The notes under the pieces were generated by a model, which saw only the letters and a program-made list of their open reading frames with translations, did no database searches and was not told where the DNA came from. Below are positions 51,094 to 60,993 of a DNA stretch of 64,000 nucleotides, one piece after another. Each line of letters opens with the position of its first letter. Position 1 is the stretch's first letter. This DNA is from Chitinophagaceae bacterium PMP191F (GTDB lineage Bacteria; Bacteroidota; Bacteroidia; Chitinophagales; Chitinophagaceae): contig LGYU01000016.1 in NCBI GenBank assembly GCA_001302245.1, positions 310,001 to 374,000 on the forward strand, given 5' to 3'. Position numbers and translations under genes: made by a program.

Positions 51094-51401
51094 ATTATTG
51101 AATCAGCAAGATCATTGAATCTTTTTCCGGAAAAAGAACTTTTCACAACAGCATCTCCTTATTTTTTATCGGTTATTGGTTCAGGCAATATCGAACGCTT
51201 TACCGGATTAAAGGGGAATCCGGTATACAACAGCCTTCCGGAACATTCATCTGGCAATGCCGGTACAAACTCAATGACGTGCTGCAATCCCAAAAAGGCA
51301 TGCTGACCTTAATACGATAACCATCTTCCAGTATTTTACAAAAAAGTAATGGCAGGTATCAACCTGCCATTACACATCAACTGTCAATCAATATAACATT
51401 A
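51094..51401. other. Gene-free gap with an 18-bp perfect palindrome
   Basis: No intact gene is seen. The perfect palindrome TCTTTTTCCGGAAAAAGA lies at 51120-51137, 27 bases after the permease stop. ATTGAATCAGCAAGATCATTG words precede it, members of a dispersed intergenic family. The middle part may be a coding remnant, but no family was recognised. Confidence 0.4.
51341..51371 (-). terminator. Terminator of the SusCD operon
   Basis: A 10-bp perfect stem AATGGCAGGT / ACCTGCCATT (51348-51357 with 51362-51371). On the minus strand it is followed by ACTTTTTTG, the expected U-run, 31 bases beyond the susD-like stop codon. Confidence 0.8.
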
Positions 51402-52823
51402 CTAATAATCCTTGTTCTGTTGTCCCCTTAAACCGGGGTTAGCATCTATTTCGGCCTGCGGTATCGGCGCAATGGCTTTGGGATCATCAGCCGGGAACGA
51501 GCACCTGGTTACAGATACCTCGGTAGGCTGGTTGCAATAGTTTTTGGAAACGCCTTTTCCTGTTCTGATCAGATCAAAGAAGCGGAAACCTTCAAACATA
51601 AACTCTCTTCTTTTTTCTGCCAGGATTTCATCGATCAACGCATCGCCTGTCAGGCCGCTCACAGCAGTAAGACCACGACGTGTTTTAACGGCATTCAGAT
51701 CAGCCAGTGCTTCAACAGGTTTACTGCTCTTTGCATACGCTTCTGCCCTGTTCAGCAATACTTCTGCCAGGCGCAATACTTTGGCACTATACATACCCAG
51801 CGCACCATCCTGACCGGTATATTTATTATTCTGAAACTCTGCAGGAGCGGCACTGAAAGGGCGTATAAAGGCTGCATAACGCAGGTCCTTTGCCTTATCA
51901 AAAGTATTGATCAGGTCGGGAGATACACGGATATCGCCGTAACCGGGTCTTAAATACATAGCCCCCAGGTTATCGGAACCCAGAGATTCTACCAGGTTAA
52001 ATTTCACGGTAAAGATCTCTTCAGCACCTTCGGGATTGTTATAAAAATCGGGCAATGCAGCAGCGCTGGTAAGTGCATAACCGGCACCGGTTACAGTATT
52101 GGCCTGTGTAATAACATTGGCGTAATCGCCTTTGTACAGGTACACACGGCTCAGCAATGCAGCTGCAGCATATTTTGACGCGTTTACCTTTACTGATTCA
52201 TCAGTATTTACCAGCAGCGTTTGTGCTTCGGTAAGGTCTTTAATGATCTGTGTATATACTTCTTCTACCGTATTGCGACCGGGAGTAGCTTTTACATCTA
52301 CTTTCAACACCAGTGGTACACCCGCCTGGGCACCGCCGCCCTGGTTATACGGCTTGGCGTAAATACGCAACAGGTCAAAATAGCCAAGCGCCCTGATAAA
52401 CTGCGCCTGTCCGCGTACCTGCGCCTTTTCATCTGGTGTGGCATTTACCTTATCTATAGCCTGTATAATGTTATTAGCTTGTGCAATAGCACTGTAAATA
52501 GCAGTCCAGATTCCCAGTGCATCCGCATCATTGGCAGCATAATTTCGCTGAAAGGTTGAAATGTACCGGTTGCTGTTGGTTTTGGAAATGTATACATCAT
52601 CTCCGCTTACATCTCCATACATAAAAAAGGCACGACCATAATAATTAGCTTTACGCAACTGGGCATACATACCTACCAATGCAGTGTTTACCCCTTTCAA
52701 TGTACTCAATGCACTTTCTGCAGGCAACGAATCACCGGGAGCCAGTTCCAGTTTTTTATTGCAACCCGATACCAGCATTGCGCCGGCAACGGCTGGGATC
52801 AATATATATTTCGAAAATTTCAT
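51402..52823 (-). CDS. RagB/SusD-family outer-membrane nutrient-binding lipoprotein
   Basis: A 473-residue lipoprotein (MKFSKYILIPAVAGAMLVSG, Cys21). The SusD fold is helical TPR-like: ALSTLKGVNTALVGMYAQLR, GQAQFIRALGYFDLLRIYAKPY (the conserved LRAxxYFDLLRxYG-like block), and the C-terminal EILAEKRREFMFEGFRFFDLIRTG. It covers the SusC pore as a lid and binds the substrate. The short length (most are 500-600) suits a simple small ligand. It lies 20 bases downstream of susC-like, forming one operon. The substrate is not evident because no glycosidase or peptidase is adjacent. Confidence 0.95.
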   Translation of the reverse strand: MKFSKYILIPAVAGAMLVSGCNKKLELAPGDSLPAESALSTLKGVNTALVGMYAQLRKANYYGRAFFMYGDVSGDDVYISKTNSNRYISTFQRNYAANDADALGIWTAIYSAIAQANNIIQAIDKVNATPDEKAQVRGQAQFIRALGYFDLLRIYAKPYNQGGGAQAGVPLVLKVDVKATPGRNTVEEVYTQIIKDLTEAQTLLVNTDESVKVNASKYAAAALLSRVYLYKGDYANVITQANTVTGAGYALTSAAALPDFYNNPEGAEEIFTVKFNLVESLGSDNLGAMYLRPGYGDIRVSPDLINTFDKAKDLRYAAFIRPFSAAPAEFQNNKYTGQDGALGMYSAKVLRLAEVLLNRAEAYAKSSKPVEALADLNAVKTRRGLTAVSGLTGDALIDEILAEKRREFMFEGFRFFDLIRTGKGVSKNYCNQPTEVSVTRCSFPADDPKAIAPIPQAEIDANPGLRGQQNKDY

Positions 52824-52842
52824 TATTACAATTATTTAAAAA

Positions 52843-55800
52843 TTAAAGAGAAATGTCCACACCGAATGTGATGGTTTTATTTACCGGGTATTTGGCAACA
52901 TCATTGCCACCAAGAGAGGTTTCCGGATCAAGACCACGGTATTTTGTAATCGTGATCAGGTTTGTACCTGTAATAAACACACGTACATTACTGAGTGAAG
53001 CCCTGCTGATAAGCGCTTTAGGCAGACTGTAAGCAAGCGTTACATTTCTTAACCTGATGTAATTATTGCTTTCGATCCACCTGGTAGAAGCAGAGGAAGA
53101 ATTCTTATTACCACCAATTACTGGTTTAGGCCTGGAAGCCTGCTGACCCGGTGTGGTCCAGTAGTCTTTATCAGCATCTATGTAGTAAGCTTTGCCAAAA
53201 CTGCGGCCATCATTATCACCCATTACATACATATTCTGGTTATAAATCTTACTTCCGGTAATGGCATACACGAAGAAGGATAAATTAATGCCTTTATACG
53301 TAAGGCTATTGTTTAAGCCAAATGTGTACTTAGGCAATGAATTACCGGCAAAGATCCTGTTCTCAGTTCTGCTGGCAATAGCGTAGCTGTTGGTAGTGGT
53401 TTTACCATCTGCCAGGTACCACAGGGGATCGCCGTTGGCAGGATCTACACCAGCCCATGCAGGCAGGAACCATGAACTTAAACTTTGTCCTTCCTGGATA
53501 CGCGCAAGAGAACCACCGGCAATAGGCTGCCCGTTATACAGCTTCAACACCTTGTTTTCATTGTGCGACATGTTGAAATCTGTAGTCCACTGGAAAGCTT
53601 TGTTGGTGATGTTCACAGAACTGATCGTTATCTCATATCCTTTGTTCTCTACTGTTCCTACGTTATCCTGTATGCTGGTATAGCCGCTGGTACGGGAAAT
53701 AGGAACGTTCTGCAGCAGGTTGGTACCACGACGGTTGTACCATTCCAGTGTTGTGCGGATACGGTTTTTCAATATGCCTACTTCCAGACCGATATCCAGT
53801 TGTTTGTTCTTTTCCCAGGTGAGGTAAGGGTTACCGGGTGTTGAAGGAAAACTACCAGGGTTGCCATTGTATGTTTGTCCGTACTGGTAAAGCTGCTGGG
53901 CCACATAGTTGGCAAAATCAGCTACACCACTGGTACCATAACTGGCACGCAGACGTACATCATTGAACGCGTCAACATTGCGCATAAAGGCTTCATTGGA
54001 AATATGCCATGCACCGCCTACAGACCAGAAGGTAGCAAAACGGTTACTGGAACCGAACCTGGAACTGCCATCACGACGTAAGGAAGCTGATAATGAATAG
54101 CGGCTATCGTACGTATAGTTAGCCTGGCCAAGGTATGACAGGAACGCATATTCATTGATACCACCGCCTGCCAGCACAGGTGTTCCGGTGATGTTCAGCA
54201 CCTGCAAACGACCATCTACAATACCGGTACCACTGGCAGTAAAATTGGTATTACTGTATTTCTGATACTCCATCAGCAGTGTATAGCTCAGATCATGTTT
54301 GGCATTGTTCAGATCCACATTACCATACAAACTGGTTTGTGAAGTAATGGTAAAAGGATTGTTCAATGCTTCATAGATACCTCCATTCTGTTCATCACTG
54401 CCGTTCTGACCATTGCCGGTAGTAGGATCAAAGAAGTTCTTCTCACGGGCATAGACCATATCCAGCGCCACTGTCTGTTTTACATTCAGCCATTTCATCA
54501 GGTTCAATTCACCATATACCTTACCGATGCCCCTGAACTGTTTTGCCCGGTTGTAGTTATACTTTGCTGAATACAGAAAATTATCGCCGGTAGGATTGTT
54601 ACCGCTTCCTTTAGCAAACTCCGGTTCGCGACCGTTATACAGGGTTCCATCCGGTTTATAAGGATATAACCAGAAAGGACTGTTTACCAGGGAACCATAT
54701 ATGGCACTGGAATAATAACCAGCCCCATCTGCGCCCAGTGTATTGGAATAACTGGTATTGAAAGAAAGACCGGTTTTAAAGTATCTGCTTACCTGGTTAT
54801 CCAGACTCATATTCACCGAAAAACGTTTGAAATCAGAATTGAGGCTGGTTCCCTGCTGATCATAATAACCAACAGAAATGAAATGTTTTGTTTTCTCATT
54901 ACCACCGCTCAATGACAGGTTGTAGTTATGTACATTGGCGTTGATAAAAGCCGCATCTACCCAGTTGAATGTTCTGTTCAACAAGGTGTCAGGATACATG
55001 TTATCAATATCCTGCTGTGACGTGCCCGCCAGTTTCAGGATAGCCTTTTCATATTCAAAAGACTGCCTGGCGCCCATCATTTTCCAGTTGCCCAGGCTGG
55101 GCATGGTACGACCATACTGTGCAGAAGCATTGATCTTTGTAGCACCGGCCTTACCACGACGCGTGGTAATTACGATGACACCATTTCCTCCACGGGCACC
55201 ATACAGTGAGGTAGCGGCAGCATCTTTCAATACGTTCACCGACTCAATATCGTTCGGATTTAAGTTAGACAGGATGTCGTTATTCTCCACAAAAACGGAA
55301 GAACCGCCTGCAGTCCCGTTCGTGATCTGGCCTCTCTCCATCACAACCCCATCAATAACATAAATGGGACTGGCGCCTGCACTGATTGAACCCACGCCAC
55401 GAATACGGATATTGGCACTGCCACCCGGCTGACCGGTAGTACTCATAATACTAAGACCAGTGGCCTTACCCTGCAGAATATCATTTACATTCGCCATGGG
55501 AATATCTGCAATATCTTTGGCAGAAACCACTGATGAACCCAATGCTGATTTAGTTTTACTGACAGTACTGTAACCTGTTACTACTACTTCATCCAGTTGT
55601 TTGTTGGTAATAGCCAGTTTTACAGTAAGATTTGTTGCAGAACCGATCTCCACCTCCTGTGTTTCAAATCCAACAGAAGAAACAATAATAATTCTGGCAG
55701 AAGCAGGAGCTGCCACACGGAACTGGCCATCACTCATCGTTAGCGTGTTGACCTTGGTTCCTTTAACAGATATTAGGGCCGAAGGAACACCATCACCTTT

Positions 55801-55893
55801 TTCATCGACCACCTTTCCGGTGATGGTTTTTGTTTGTGCTGATAATTGTGCAACACAAAAAAGTGCGCACATGAACGCAAGAAAACTTTTCAT
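52843..55893 (-). CDS. SusC/RagA-family TonB-linked outer-membrane transporter
   Basis: A 1016-residue TonB-dependent channel: signal peptide, CarboxypepD_reg-like domain (about 24-100, GKVVDEKGDGVPSALISVKG), the linker NKQLDEVVVTGYSTVSKTKS with the TonB-box-like EVVVTG, a SusC-type plug (about 115-235; GLSIMSTTGQPGGSANIRIRG, YGARGGNGVIVITTRRGKAG), and a barrel ending FGVDISL. It is paired with the SusD-like lipoprotein at 51402. Its substrate is unknown; no sigma/anti-sigma pair, hybrid two-component system or AraC gene is linked, so this looks like an orphan SusCD pair. Confidence 0.96.
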   Translation of the reverse strand: MKSFLAFMCALFCVAQLSAQTKTITGKVVDEKGDGVPSALISVKGTKVNTLTMSDGQFRVAAPASARIIIVSSVGFETQEVEIGSATNLTVKLAITNKQLDEVVVTGYSTVSKTKSALGSSVVSAKDIADIPMANVNDILQGKATGLSIMSTTGQPGGSANIRIRGVGSISAGASPIYVIDGVVMERGQITNGTAGGSSVFVENNDILSNLNPNDIESVNVLKDAAATSLYGARGGNGVIVITTRRGKAGATKINASAQYGRTMPSLGNWKMMGARQSFEYEKAILKLAGTSQQDIDNMYPDTLLNRTFNWVDAAFINANVHNYNLSLSGGNEKTKHFISVGYYDQQGTSLNSDFKRFSVNMSLDNQVSRYFKTGLSFNTSYSNTLGADGAGYYSSAIYGSLVNSPFWLYPYKPDGTLYNGREPEFAKGSGNNPTGDNFLYSAKYNYNRAKQFRGIGKVYGELNLMKWLNVKQTVALDMVYAREKNFFDPTTGNGQNGSDEQNGGIYEALNNPFTITSQTSLYGNVDLNNAKHDLSYTLLMEYQKYSNTNFTASGTGIVDGRLQVLNITGTPVLAGGGINEYAFLSYLGQANYTYDSRYSLSASLRRDGSSRFGSSNRFATFWSVGGAWHISNEAFMRNVDAFNDVRLRASYGTSGVADFANYVAQQLYQYGQTYNGNPGSFPSTPGNPYLTWEKNKQLDIGLEVGILKNRIRTTLEWYNRRGTNLLQNVPISRTSGYTSIQDNVGTVENKGYEITISSVNITNKAFQWTTDFNMSHNENKVLKLYNGQPIAGGSLARIQEGQSLSSWFLPAWAGVDPANGDPLWYLADGKTTTNSYAIASRTENRIFAGNSLPKYTFGLNNSLTYKGINLSFFVYAITGSKIYNQNMYVMGDNDGRSFGKAYYIDADKDYWTTPGQQASRPKPVIGGNKNSSSASTRWIESNNYIRLRNVTLAYSLPKALISRASLSNVRVFITGTNLITITKYRGLDPETSLGGNDVAKYPVNKTITFGVDISL

Positions 55894-56304
55894 TCGCAGT
55901 TTATTTTATCCAAAGAAGACATATCTGTATGGATAAAAAGCGGGCACTGTTACTGAAATGATACTTTTACACGTTGAATCGTACAAAACAAATTATGAAT
56001 AAAAACGATCAGGATAAGTATGAGTTCTTTAACAGGTACAGTTACTAATTACCATACGCCCTATATATTTTACCTATAAATGTTGTAGTGTACCTGTTAT
56101 ATCAGCATACATTCCTTAACCATACACCGCTATGCCCGAAAGTTTTATCCTGTTGCTAATAATATCATTGTCCATTACCGGAAATGATGCGATGGCATAC
56201 CTGGCAAACAGTACACAAACTGCTTACATACCATATCTACCAAAACTAAAAATACAGCTGTAAAAAGCTAAGCTTTATCCAATAAACCGATTGCCATTAC
56301 CGGT
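55894..56304. promoter_or_regulatory. SusCD promoter region and TonB receptor 3' flank
   Basis: No gene is seen. It must hold the leftward SusCD promoter. AT-rich text near 55990 reads ATAATTTGTTTTG on the minus strand, which approaches the TAnnTTTG box but is not an exact match. At the right end, AAACCG / CGGTTT (56284-56306) forms a weak hairpin at the stop codon of the TonB receptor gene. Confidence 0.35.
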
Positions 56305-58722
56305 TTATTTTCCGGTGCGGTTCCTCTCATCTCCATTACCGGTATCCCTGTCCCTGGGCTGCCTGGCATTGTCCTTGCCAAAACGGAAGGCAAGTTCGAT
56401 AAAGACACGCCTGCTTTCCCAGGTGTTTTGCCGGGCATAATGCAGGTCTGTAAAGTTTACATCGAAATTTCTGCAATTGGTTCTTAATATGTCGTTGATG
56501 CCGATCTTTACCTGGCTGCGATTGTTGAAAAAGCGCTTTGCAATGGAAGCAGCAATACTGCCGGCATCCTTATAGTAATAGATCAACCGGCGATATGCTG
56601 AAGTATACCTGGCCGTTACAGTGAAGATAAACCTGGCCGGAAGAATAAAGCGCTGACTGGTGTATAGGCTATAACCCCATTTACCCTGATGCAGGGTTCC
56701 GTTCAATACAGTTCCTTTGAAATAGTTATAGGTGCAATTCAGTTTATTATTACCCGACCACCATTTTGTAAAACGTACCGGAACATTCATGCTGAAATTC
56801 ACCTCATCCGATGTTCCTGTATTGGCAATAAACTCATACTGGATATTCCCGGTTTGATAATTGACAGGGTTGAAATAGTTGGTGGTATGGATATAAGCTG
56901 CAGAGAAGGTCATTGTTTCGTTGAAAGTATAGGCAAGTTCAATATTACTGTTGATCTGGGGTTTGAGCGAAGGATTGCCGGTGTGGTAAGTAAACGGATC
57001 TGTCTGGTAAGTGAATGGTTGCAGGTTTTCATAATCAGGACGTGTAAGTTTCTGAATAAAAGACAGTAGCAGGTGATGCTTGCGGGATGGCGAGAAACTG
57101 ACAAAAACAGACGGTAACAGGTTGTAATAGGTCGAGTCCGGCCCATGGATCGTTTTGCCGGTAATATCAACGGAATTTCCGGCAACATTGCTTCTTTCAA
57201 ATCGCAGCCCTGCCTGCAAACCCCATTTGCCCAGTTTTTTACTGATATTGGCATAAGCCGCATTTACCCGTTCACGGTAGGTGAAGAAATTGGTTTGATT
57301 ACTATCAGCCCTGATACCAGGTGCGCTTACGATATAGGCCTGCAGGTTATTGGTGGTATTTACAAAGCTGCTTTTCAAACCCGTTTCCAGTTTAAGATCG
57401 TTTATGAAATTTTTGGTGTAATCTGTCTTGATGGTAATGATATCAATATTGGTCATCGTGTTGAGCTGATCACCCGGTTTGTCCGATATACCGTTACCTG
57501 CCAGGTAAGCGTTGCTGAGGGTATTGTCTTTCGTATTCTTAAAATACGATCTGTCAAGATCAATATTCAGCCCACCACAATGAGCACCGGCATAGTGATA
57601 GTTCAGGTTGCAGGTGTTCCAGTGTTGAACATGCGGAGCATAGCTTCGGGTCAGCAATATTGTATCGTCTGCCTGATTGATTGTTGAGATCTTTGTCTGG
57701 CTGTTATAAGTACTGTGGTTGCTGCTGCGTTCCAGTTCCACAAGTGCGCCGAAGGTATTCCTGCTGTTTAAAAAGAAATCTGTACCGATACGGATCACAG
57801 GGTCACTCCACTTTTCAAGACTGATATTTGTTTTGTTGAATGTTGAAAGCGTACCGTCCTGCAATACATACCGCTGTTCGGTCAGGCTGGTCTGGTAATT
57901 TCCGTAATGATATCCCAGGTAGCCGGAGACATAGAATTTACCTGTACCATAGTGAATGGTGGTGGTGGCATCTCCCATATTGTGTTTTCCCTGCGATGAT
58001 GTAATATCCAGGTTGCCGTTCCAGCCTGTGACATTGCGTTTGATACGGATATTCAGGATGCCCCTGTTGCCACGCACATCGTATTTAACAGATGGATTGC
58101 TGATCACTTCAACCTGGTTGACAGCATTGGTGGGTATTGATTTCAACAGTTTCAACAGATCGCGCCCGGTAAGATGAACGATCTTTCCGTTGAGCATTAC
58201 TTCCACACCGTCTTTTCCATTCATTGTCACTTCATCTTCATTATCGCTAACCAGTATTCCCGGGGCCAGTTTCAGAATGTCCAGTGCATTCGGTGCTTCC
58301 TGCTGTAAGGTTTCAGTGATATGGATAACAGTCATATCAATACGTTGGTCAATGGCAGGTTTTCGCCTGACCACCTGTACTTCTTTTAAAGCGCCGGGTT
58401 GCAGTTTCATCCGGATGGTATCAGACCTGGTCGATCCATCCGTAGTAAGATGACGGTATTCGGGATAATAACCAACAAAACTTACCCTGAGCAGGTAGCC
58501 GGCTGCAGCGGGTCCTGTAATCCTGAATCTTCCCTGTTCATCGGTCTGTACTGTTCTGATAAGTGCAGAATCGTTGTGGCGCAATATACTGACTGCTGCG
58601 CCCGGCAATACATTAACAGAATCGCTGACAATGCCGGTAATGTTTATTTCAATTGCGTGCTGGGATCTGGCAGTTGTTGTTAAAAGCAATATCATAACAA
58701 GCCCGGCAACAAAATGTTTCAT
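56305..58722 (-). CDS. TonB-dependent receptor-like outer-membrane barrel (CarboxypepD_reg + OMP_b-brl_3 type)
   Basis: An 805-residue protein. It has a signal peptide (about 1-20), a CarboxypepD_reg-like domain (about 27-112; GIVSDSVNVLPGAAVSILRH), a plug with LKEVQVVRRKPAIDQRIDMTVIHIT and LKLAPGILVSDNEDEVTMNG, and a long barrel ending RVFIELAFRFGKD. A charged, disordered tail (RQPRDRDTGNGDERNRTG) follows. This type is often receptor-like without a known ligand. It is divergent from SDR1, and the gap holds a duplicated AraC operator and promoter. A second gene of the same type is cut by the right window end. Confidence 0.9.
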   Translation of the reverse strand: MKHFVAGLVMILLLTTTARSQHAIEINITGIVSDSVNVLPGAAVSILRHNDSALIRTVQTDEQGRFRITGPAAAGYLLRVSFVGYYPEYRHLTTDGSTRSDTIRMKLQPGALKEVQVVRRKPAIDQRIDMTVIHITETLQQEAPNALDILKLAPGILVSDNEDEVTMNGKDGVEVMLNGKIVHLTGRDLLKLLKSIPTNAVNQVEVISNPSVKYDVRGNRGILNIRIKRNVTGWNGNLDITSSQGKHNMGDATTTIHYGTGKFYVSGYLGYHYGNYQTSLTEQRYVLQDGTLSTFNKTNISLEKWSDPVIRIGTDFFLNSRNTFGALVELERSSNHSTYNSQTKISTINQADDTILLTRSYAPHVQHWNTCNLNYHYAGAHCGGLNIDLDRSYFKNTKDNTLSNAYLAGNGISDKPGDQLNTMTNIDIITIKTDYTKNFINDLKLETGLKSSFVNTTNNLQAYIVSAPGIRADSNQTNFFTYRERVNAAYANISKKLGKWGLQAGLRFERSNVAGNSVDITGKTIHGPDSTYYNLLPSVFVSFSPSRKHHLLLSFIQKLTRPDYENLQPFTYQTDPFTYHTGNPSLKPQINSNIELAYTFNETMTFSAAYIHTTNYFNPVNYQTGNIQYEFIANTGTSDEVNFSMNVPVRFTKWWSGNNKLNCTYNYFKGTVLNGTLHQGKWGYSLYTSQRFILPARFIFTVTARYTSAYRRLIYYYKDAGSIAASIAKRFFNNRSQVKIGINDILRTNCRNFDVNFTDLHYARQNTWESRRVFIELAFRFGKDNARQPRDRDTGNGDERNRTGK

Positions 58723-58873
58723 GCAACAGATTTGCTGTAAAATAGACCGCCGTGCAGATAAAGGAGATTCATATCATGATCTGAGCCACGTAAAATACGT
58801 CTCATATTCGCGAAAGACAGGAGTTGAGCCCTTACATAGTTCCCTGGTTTGCACAACCAAACGGGTGGTCTTA

Positions 58874-58933
58874 TAAACAAAGTAAATCAGGCCTTTTAAA
58901 CAAAACCACCCCCTAACAGGTGCGCTACATTTG
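58874..58933 (+). promoter_or_regulatory. AraC operator plus promoter of the SDR1 operon
   Basis: Direct repeats TAAACAAAG (58874-58882) and TAAACAAAA (58897-58905), 23 bases apart, precede the -7 box TACATTTG (58926-58933); the second repeat starts 29 bases before it. The same layout and much of the same text occur at 62626-62685. The repeats sit where a class II activator would touch the -33 region, which has no TTG here. Confidence 0.8.
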
Positions 58934-58952
58934 TATCAACAAAACAAAAAAA

Positions 58953-59972
58953 ATGATACAAAACAACAACCAGGGAGCACTTCAGCACCCACTCAACACA
59001 GGCTTCAACGCTCAGTCAACTACTTCAGATGTAATCAGGGGTATCGATCTTTCCGGTAAAATTGCTATTGTAACAGGCGGCAATGCAGGTATTGGTGTAG
59101 AAACCACCAGAACACTGGCAGCCGCAGGAGCTACTGTAATTGTACCGGCCAGGGATGTGGAAAAAGCCCGGAAGAACCTGGCAGGCATCGCTAACGTAGA
59201 AATTGAAGCCATGGACTTTATGAAACCTGCTTCTATTGATGCTTTCGCAGAAAAATTCCTTGCGTCTGGCAGACCTTTACACCTGTTGATCAACAATGCA
59301 GGTATTATGTGGGTACCATTACGCAAAGATGAACGTGGTATAGAGTCGCAACTGGCTACCAATTATATCGGGCAGTTTCACCTCACCTCCAGGCTATGGC
59401 CGGCACTGAAACAGGCCAACGGTGCCCGCGTAGTGAATGTATCTTCCCTGGGACATCACATGGCCCCTTTCAATTTCGAAGATCCGAATTTTGAACACCG
59501 TGCATACGAAACCCTGCAGGCATACGGTCAATCCAAAACAGCCAGTAACCTGTTTGCCCTGGAGCTGGACAACCGCGCAAAGGAATACCATGTACGTGCT
59601 TATGCTGTACACCCGGGGTCTATCGGCGGCACTGAATTAGGCAGGGAAGCACCGGCAGAACTTTTCCGGAAAATGGGTTTCATGGATGAGAATGGCAACC
59701 TGCGTCCTGAAGTACTGGCTTCGCTGAAAACAATACCACAAGGTGCTGCCACTACTGTATGGGCCGCCACCAACCCGCTGCTCAACAATATCGGCGGTGT
59801 ATACTGTGAAGATGGTGATATCGCAGAACTGTTCCCATCAGACCCTGCTATTCAAACCAAAGCAAAACTTCACCAGAGCGGTGTAATGCAATATTCAGTG
59901 GATGAGGACAATGCCCGTCGTCTGTGGGCACTCACCGAAGCAATGACAGGAATTGAATTTGATGTCAACTAA
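58953..59972 (+). CDS. SDR-family oxidoreductase (retinol-dehydrogenase-like)
   Basis: A 339-residue short-chain dehydrogenase from the ATG at 58953 (MIQNNNQGALQHPLNTGFNA). The codons upstream contain the -7 promoter box. The Rossmann motif is TGGNAGIG, the NNAG motif is LLINNAGIMWVPL, and the catalytic pair is Ser in NVSSLGHH with Tyr-Lys in AYGQSKTAS. The enzyme reduces or oxidises a hydroxyl or carbonyl with NAD(P). It starts the AraC-controlled operon: AraC1 follows after 19 bases, then a DUF2652 protein and SDR2. Confidence 0.9.
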   Translation: MIQNNNQGALQHPLNTGFNAQSTTSDVIRGIDLSGKIAIVTGGNAGIGVETTRTLAAAGATVIVPARDVEKARKNLAGIANVEIEAMDFMKPASIDAFAEKFLASGRPLHLLINNAGIMWVPLRKDERGIESQLATNYIGQFHLTSRLWPALKQANGARVVNVSSLGHHMAPFNFEDPNFEHRAYETLQAYGQSKTASNLFALELDNRAKEYHVRAYAVHPGSIGGTELGREAPAELFRKMGFMDENGNLRPEVLASLKTIPQGAATTVWAATNPLLNNIGGVYCEDGDIAELFPSDPAIQTKAKLHQSGVMQYSVDEDNARRLWALTEAMTGIEFDVN

Positions 59973-59991
59973 GAACAATAAAATAAAGGAT

Positions 59992-60810
59992 ATGGAATAC
60001 CAGTCGAAGTATTTAGCGCCTGACATTAAAATTTCCAGTTACGAAGACAAATTGTTCAAGACTGAAATTGTATTTGATCACCATATGCTGATCTGGTTCA
60101 TGGCTGGAGAAACAAAGATCGTTCAGGCGGATACCTGTTATACATTCAGATCGGGAGATATTTTCCTGGTCCCCAGGAACCAACTGGCTACCATCATTAA
60201 TTATCCAACCGGCAACCAGCCACACAGAACGGTGGTAATGCACCTGTCCACTACAAGACTCCGGGAATTTTATGACGGATTAAACCTTAAAACTTCGGCT
60301 GCCGGACCTGGCAGGATCAGGAGCTTTCGCAATCATCCGTTACTGACAAGCTGTTTTGCTTCACTGTTGCCGTATTTTGAATTAAACGAACTTCCGGAAA
60401 CCATTGCTTCGATCAAGATCACAGAAGCTATCAGTATACTCCGGCTGATCGATAGTGGTATTGATAGTGTGCTCAATAACTTTGAACTTCCACGCAAGAT
60501 CAATCTCGTTGAATTTATGGAGCGCAACTATATGTTCAATATGCCTATTGAACGTTTTGGTTACCTGACCGGCAGAAGCCTGACCACGTTCAAACGCGAT
60601 TTCAAAAGGGCCTTTGATACATCGCCACAGAAATGGCTTACACAAAAAAGACTGGAACTGGCGCATACATACTTCACAGAAAAAAAGCTGAAGCCCACAG
60701 ATGTATGTTTCGAGGCAGGTTTTGAAAATCTTTCCCACTTCTCATACGCTTTTAAAAAGCATTTCGGATACGCTCCCTCAGATCTGTCAGGCAATAGCGC
60801 TGTTATATAA
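59992..60810 (+). CDS. AraC-family regulator (AraC1), paralog of AraC2
   Basis: A 272-residue regulator from the ATG at 59992, preceded by AAAGGA. This start (MEYQSKYLAPDIKISSYEDK) matches that of AraC2 at 62737. The N-terminal cupin-like sensor (FDHHMLIWFMAGETKIVQAD; FLVPRNQLATIINYP) is followed by a double HTH (NMPIERFGYLTGRSLTTFKRDFK; PTDVCFEAGFENLSHFSYAFKKHFG). It is the second gene after SDR1 and probably binds the repeats at 58874 and/or 62626. Confidence 0.93.
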   Translation: MEYQSKYLAPDIKISSYEDKLFKTEIVFDHHMLIWFMAGETKIVQADTCYTFRSGDIFLVPRNQLATIINYPTGNQPHRTVVMHLSTTRLREFYDGLNLKTSAAGPGRIRSFRNHPLLTSCFASLLPYFELNELPETIASIKITEAISILRLIDSGIDSVLNNFELPRKINLVEFMERNYMFNMPIERFGYLTGRSLTTFKRDFKRAFDTSPQKWLTQKRLELAHTYFTEKKLKPTDVCFEAGFENLSHFSYAFKKHFGYAPSDLSGNSAVI

Positions 60811-60993
60811 CCTGCTGTCAGAATTGTTCTGAACAAATGAATCGTTGCTGCAAAGAGCGGTAAAGGCAACCTGTTGCAAACAACCTGCGGGATTGTTCTG
60901 ATCATGCTATCACTGATGAAGCACTTATGAGCAGGGACAAACCTATCCATGCCCGGTTATCAGGTCAAACGTTCATCCACTAAAACCGTTTAT

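Noticed and set aside
58920-58952. In-frame extension of SDR1 from a GTG
   Set aside because: It contains the TACATTTG promoter box; the ATG at 58953 is the plausible start.
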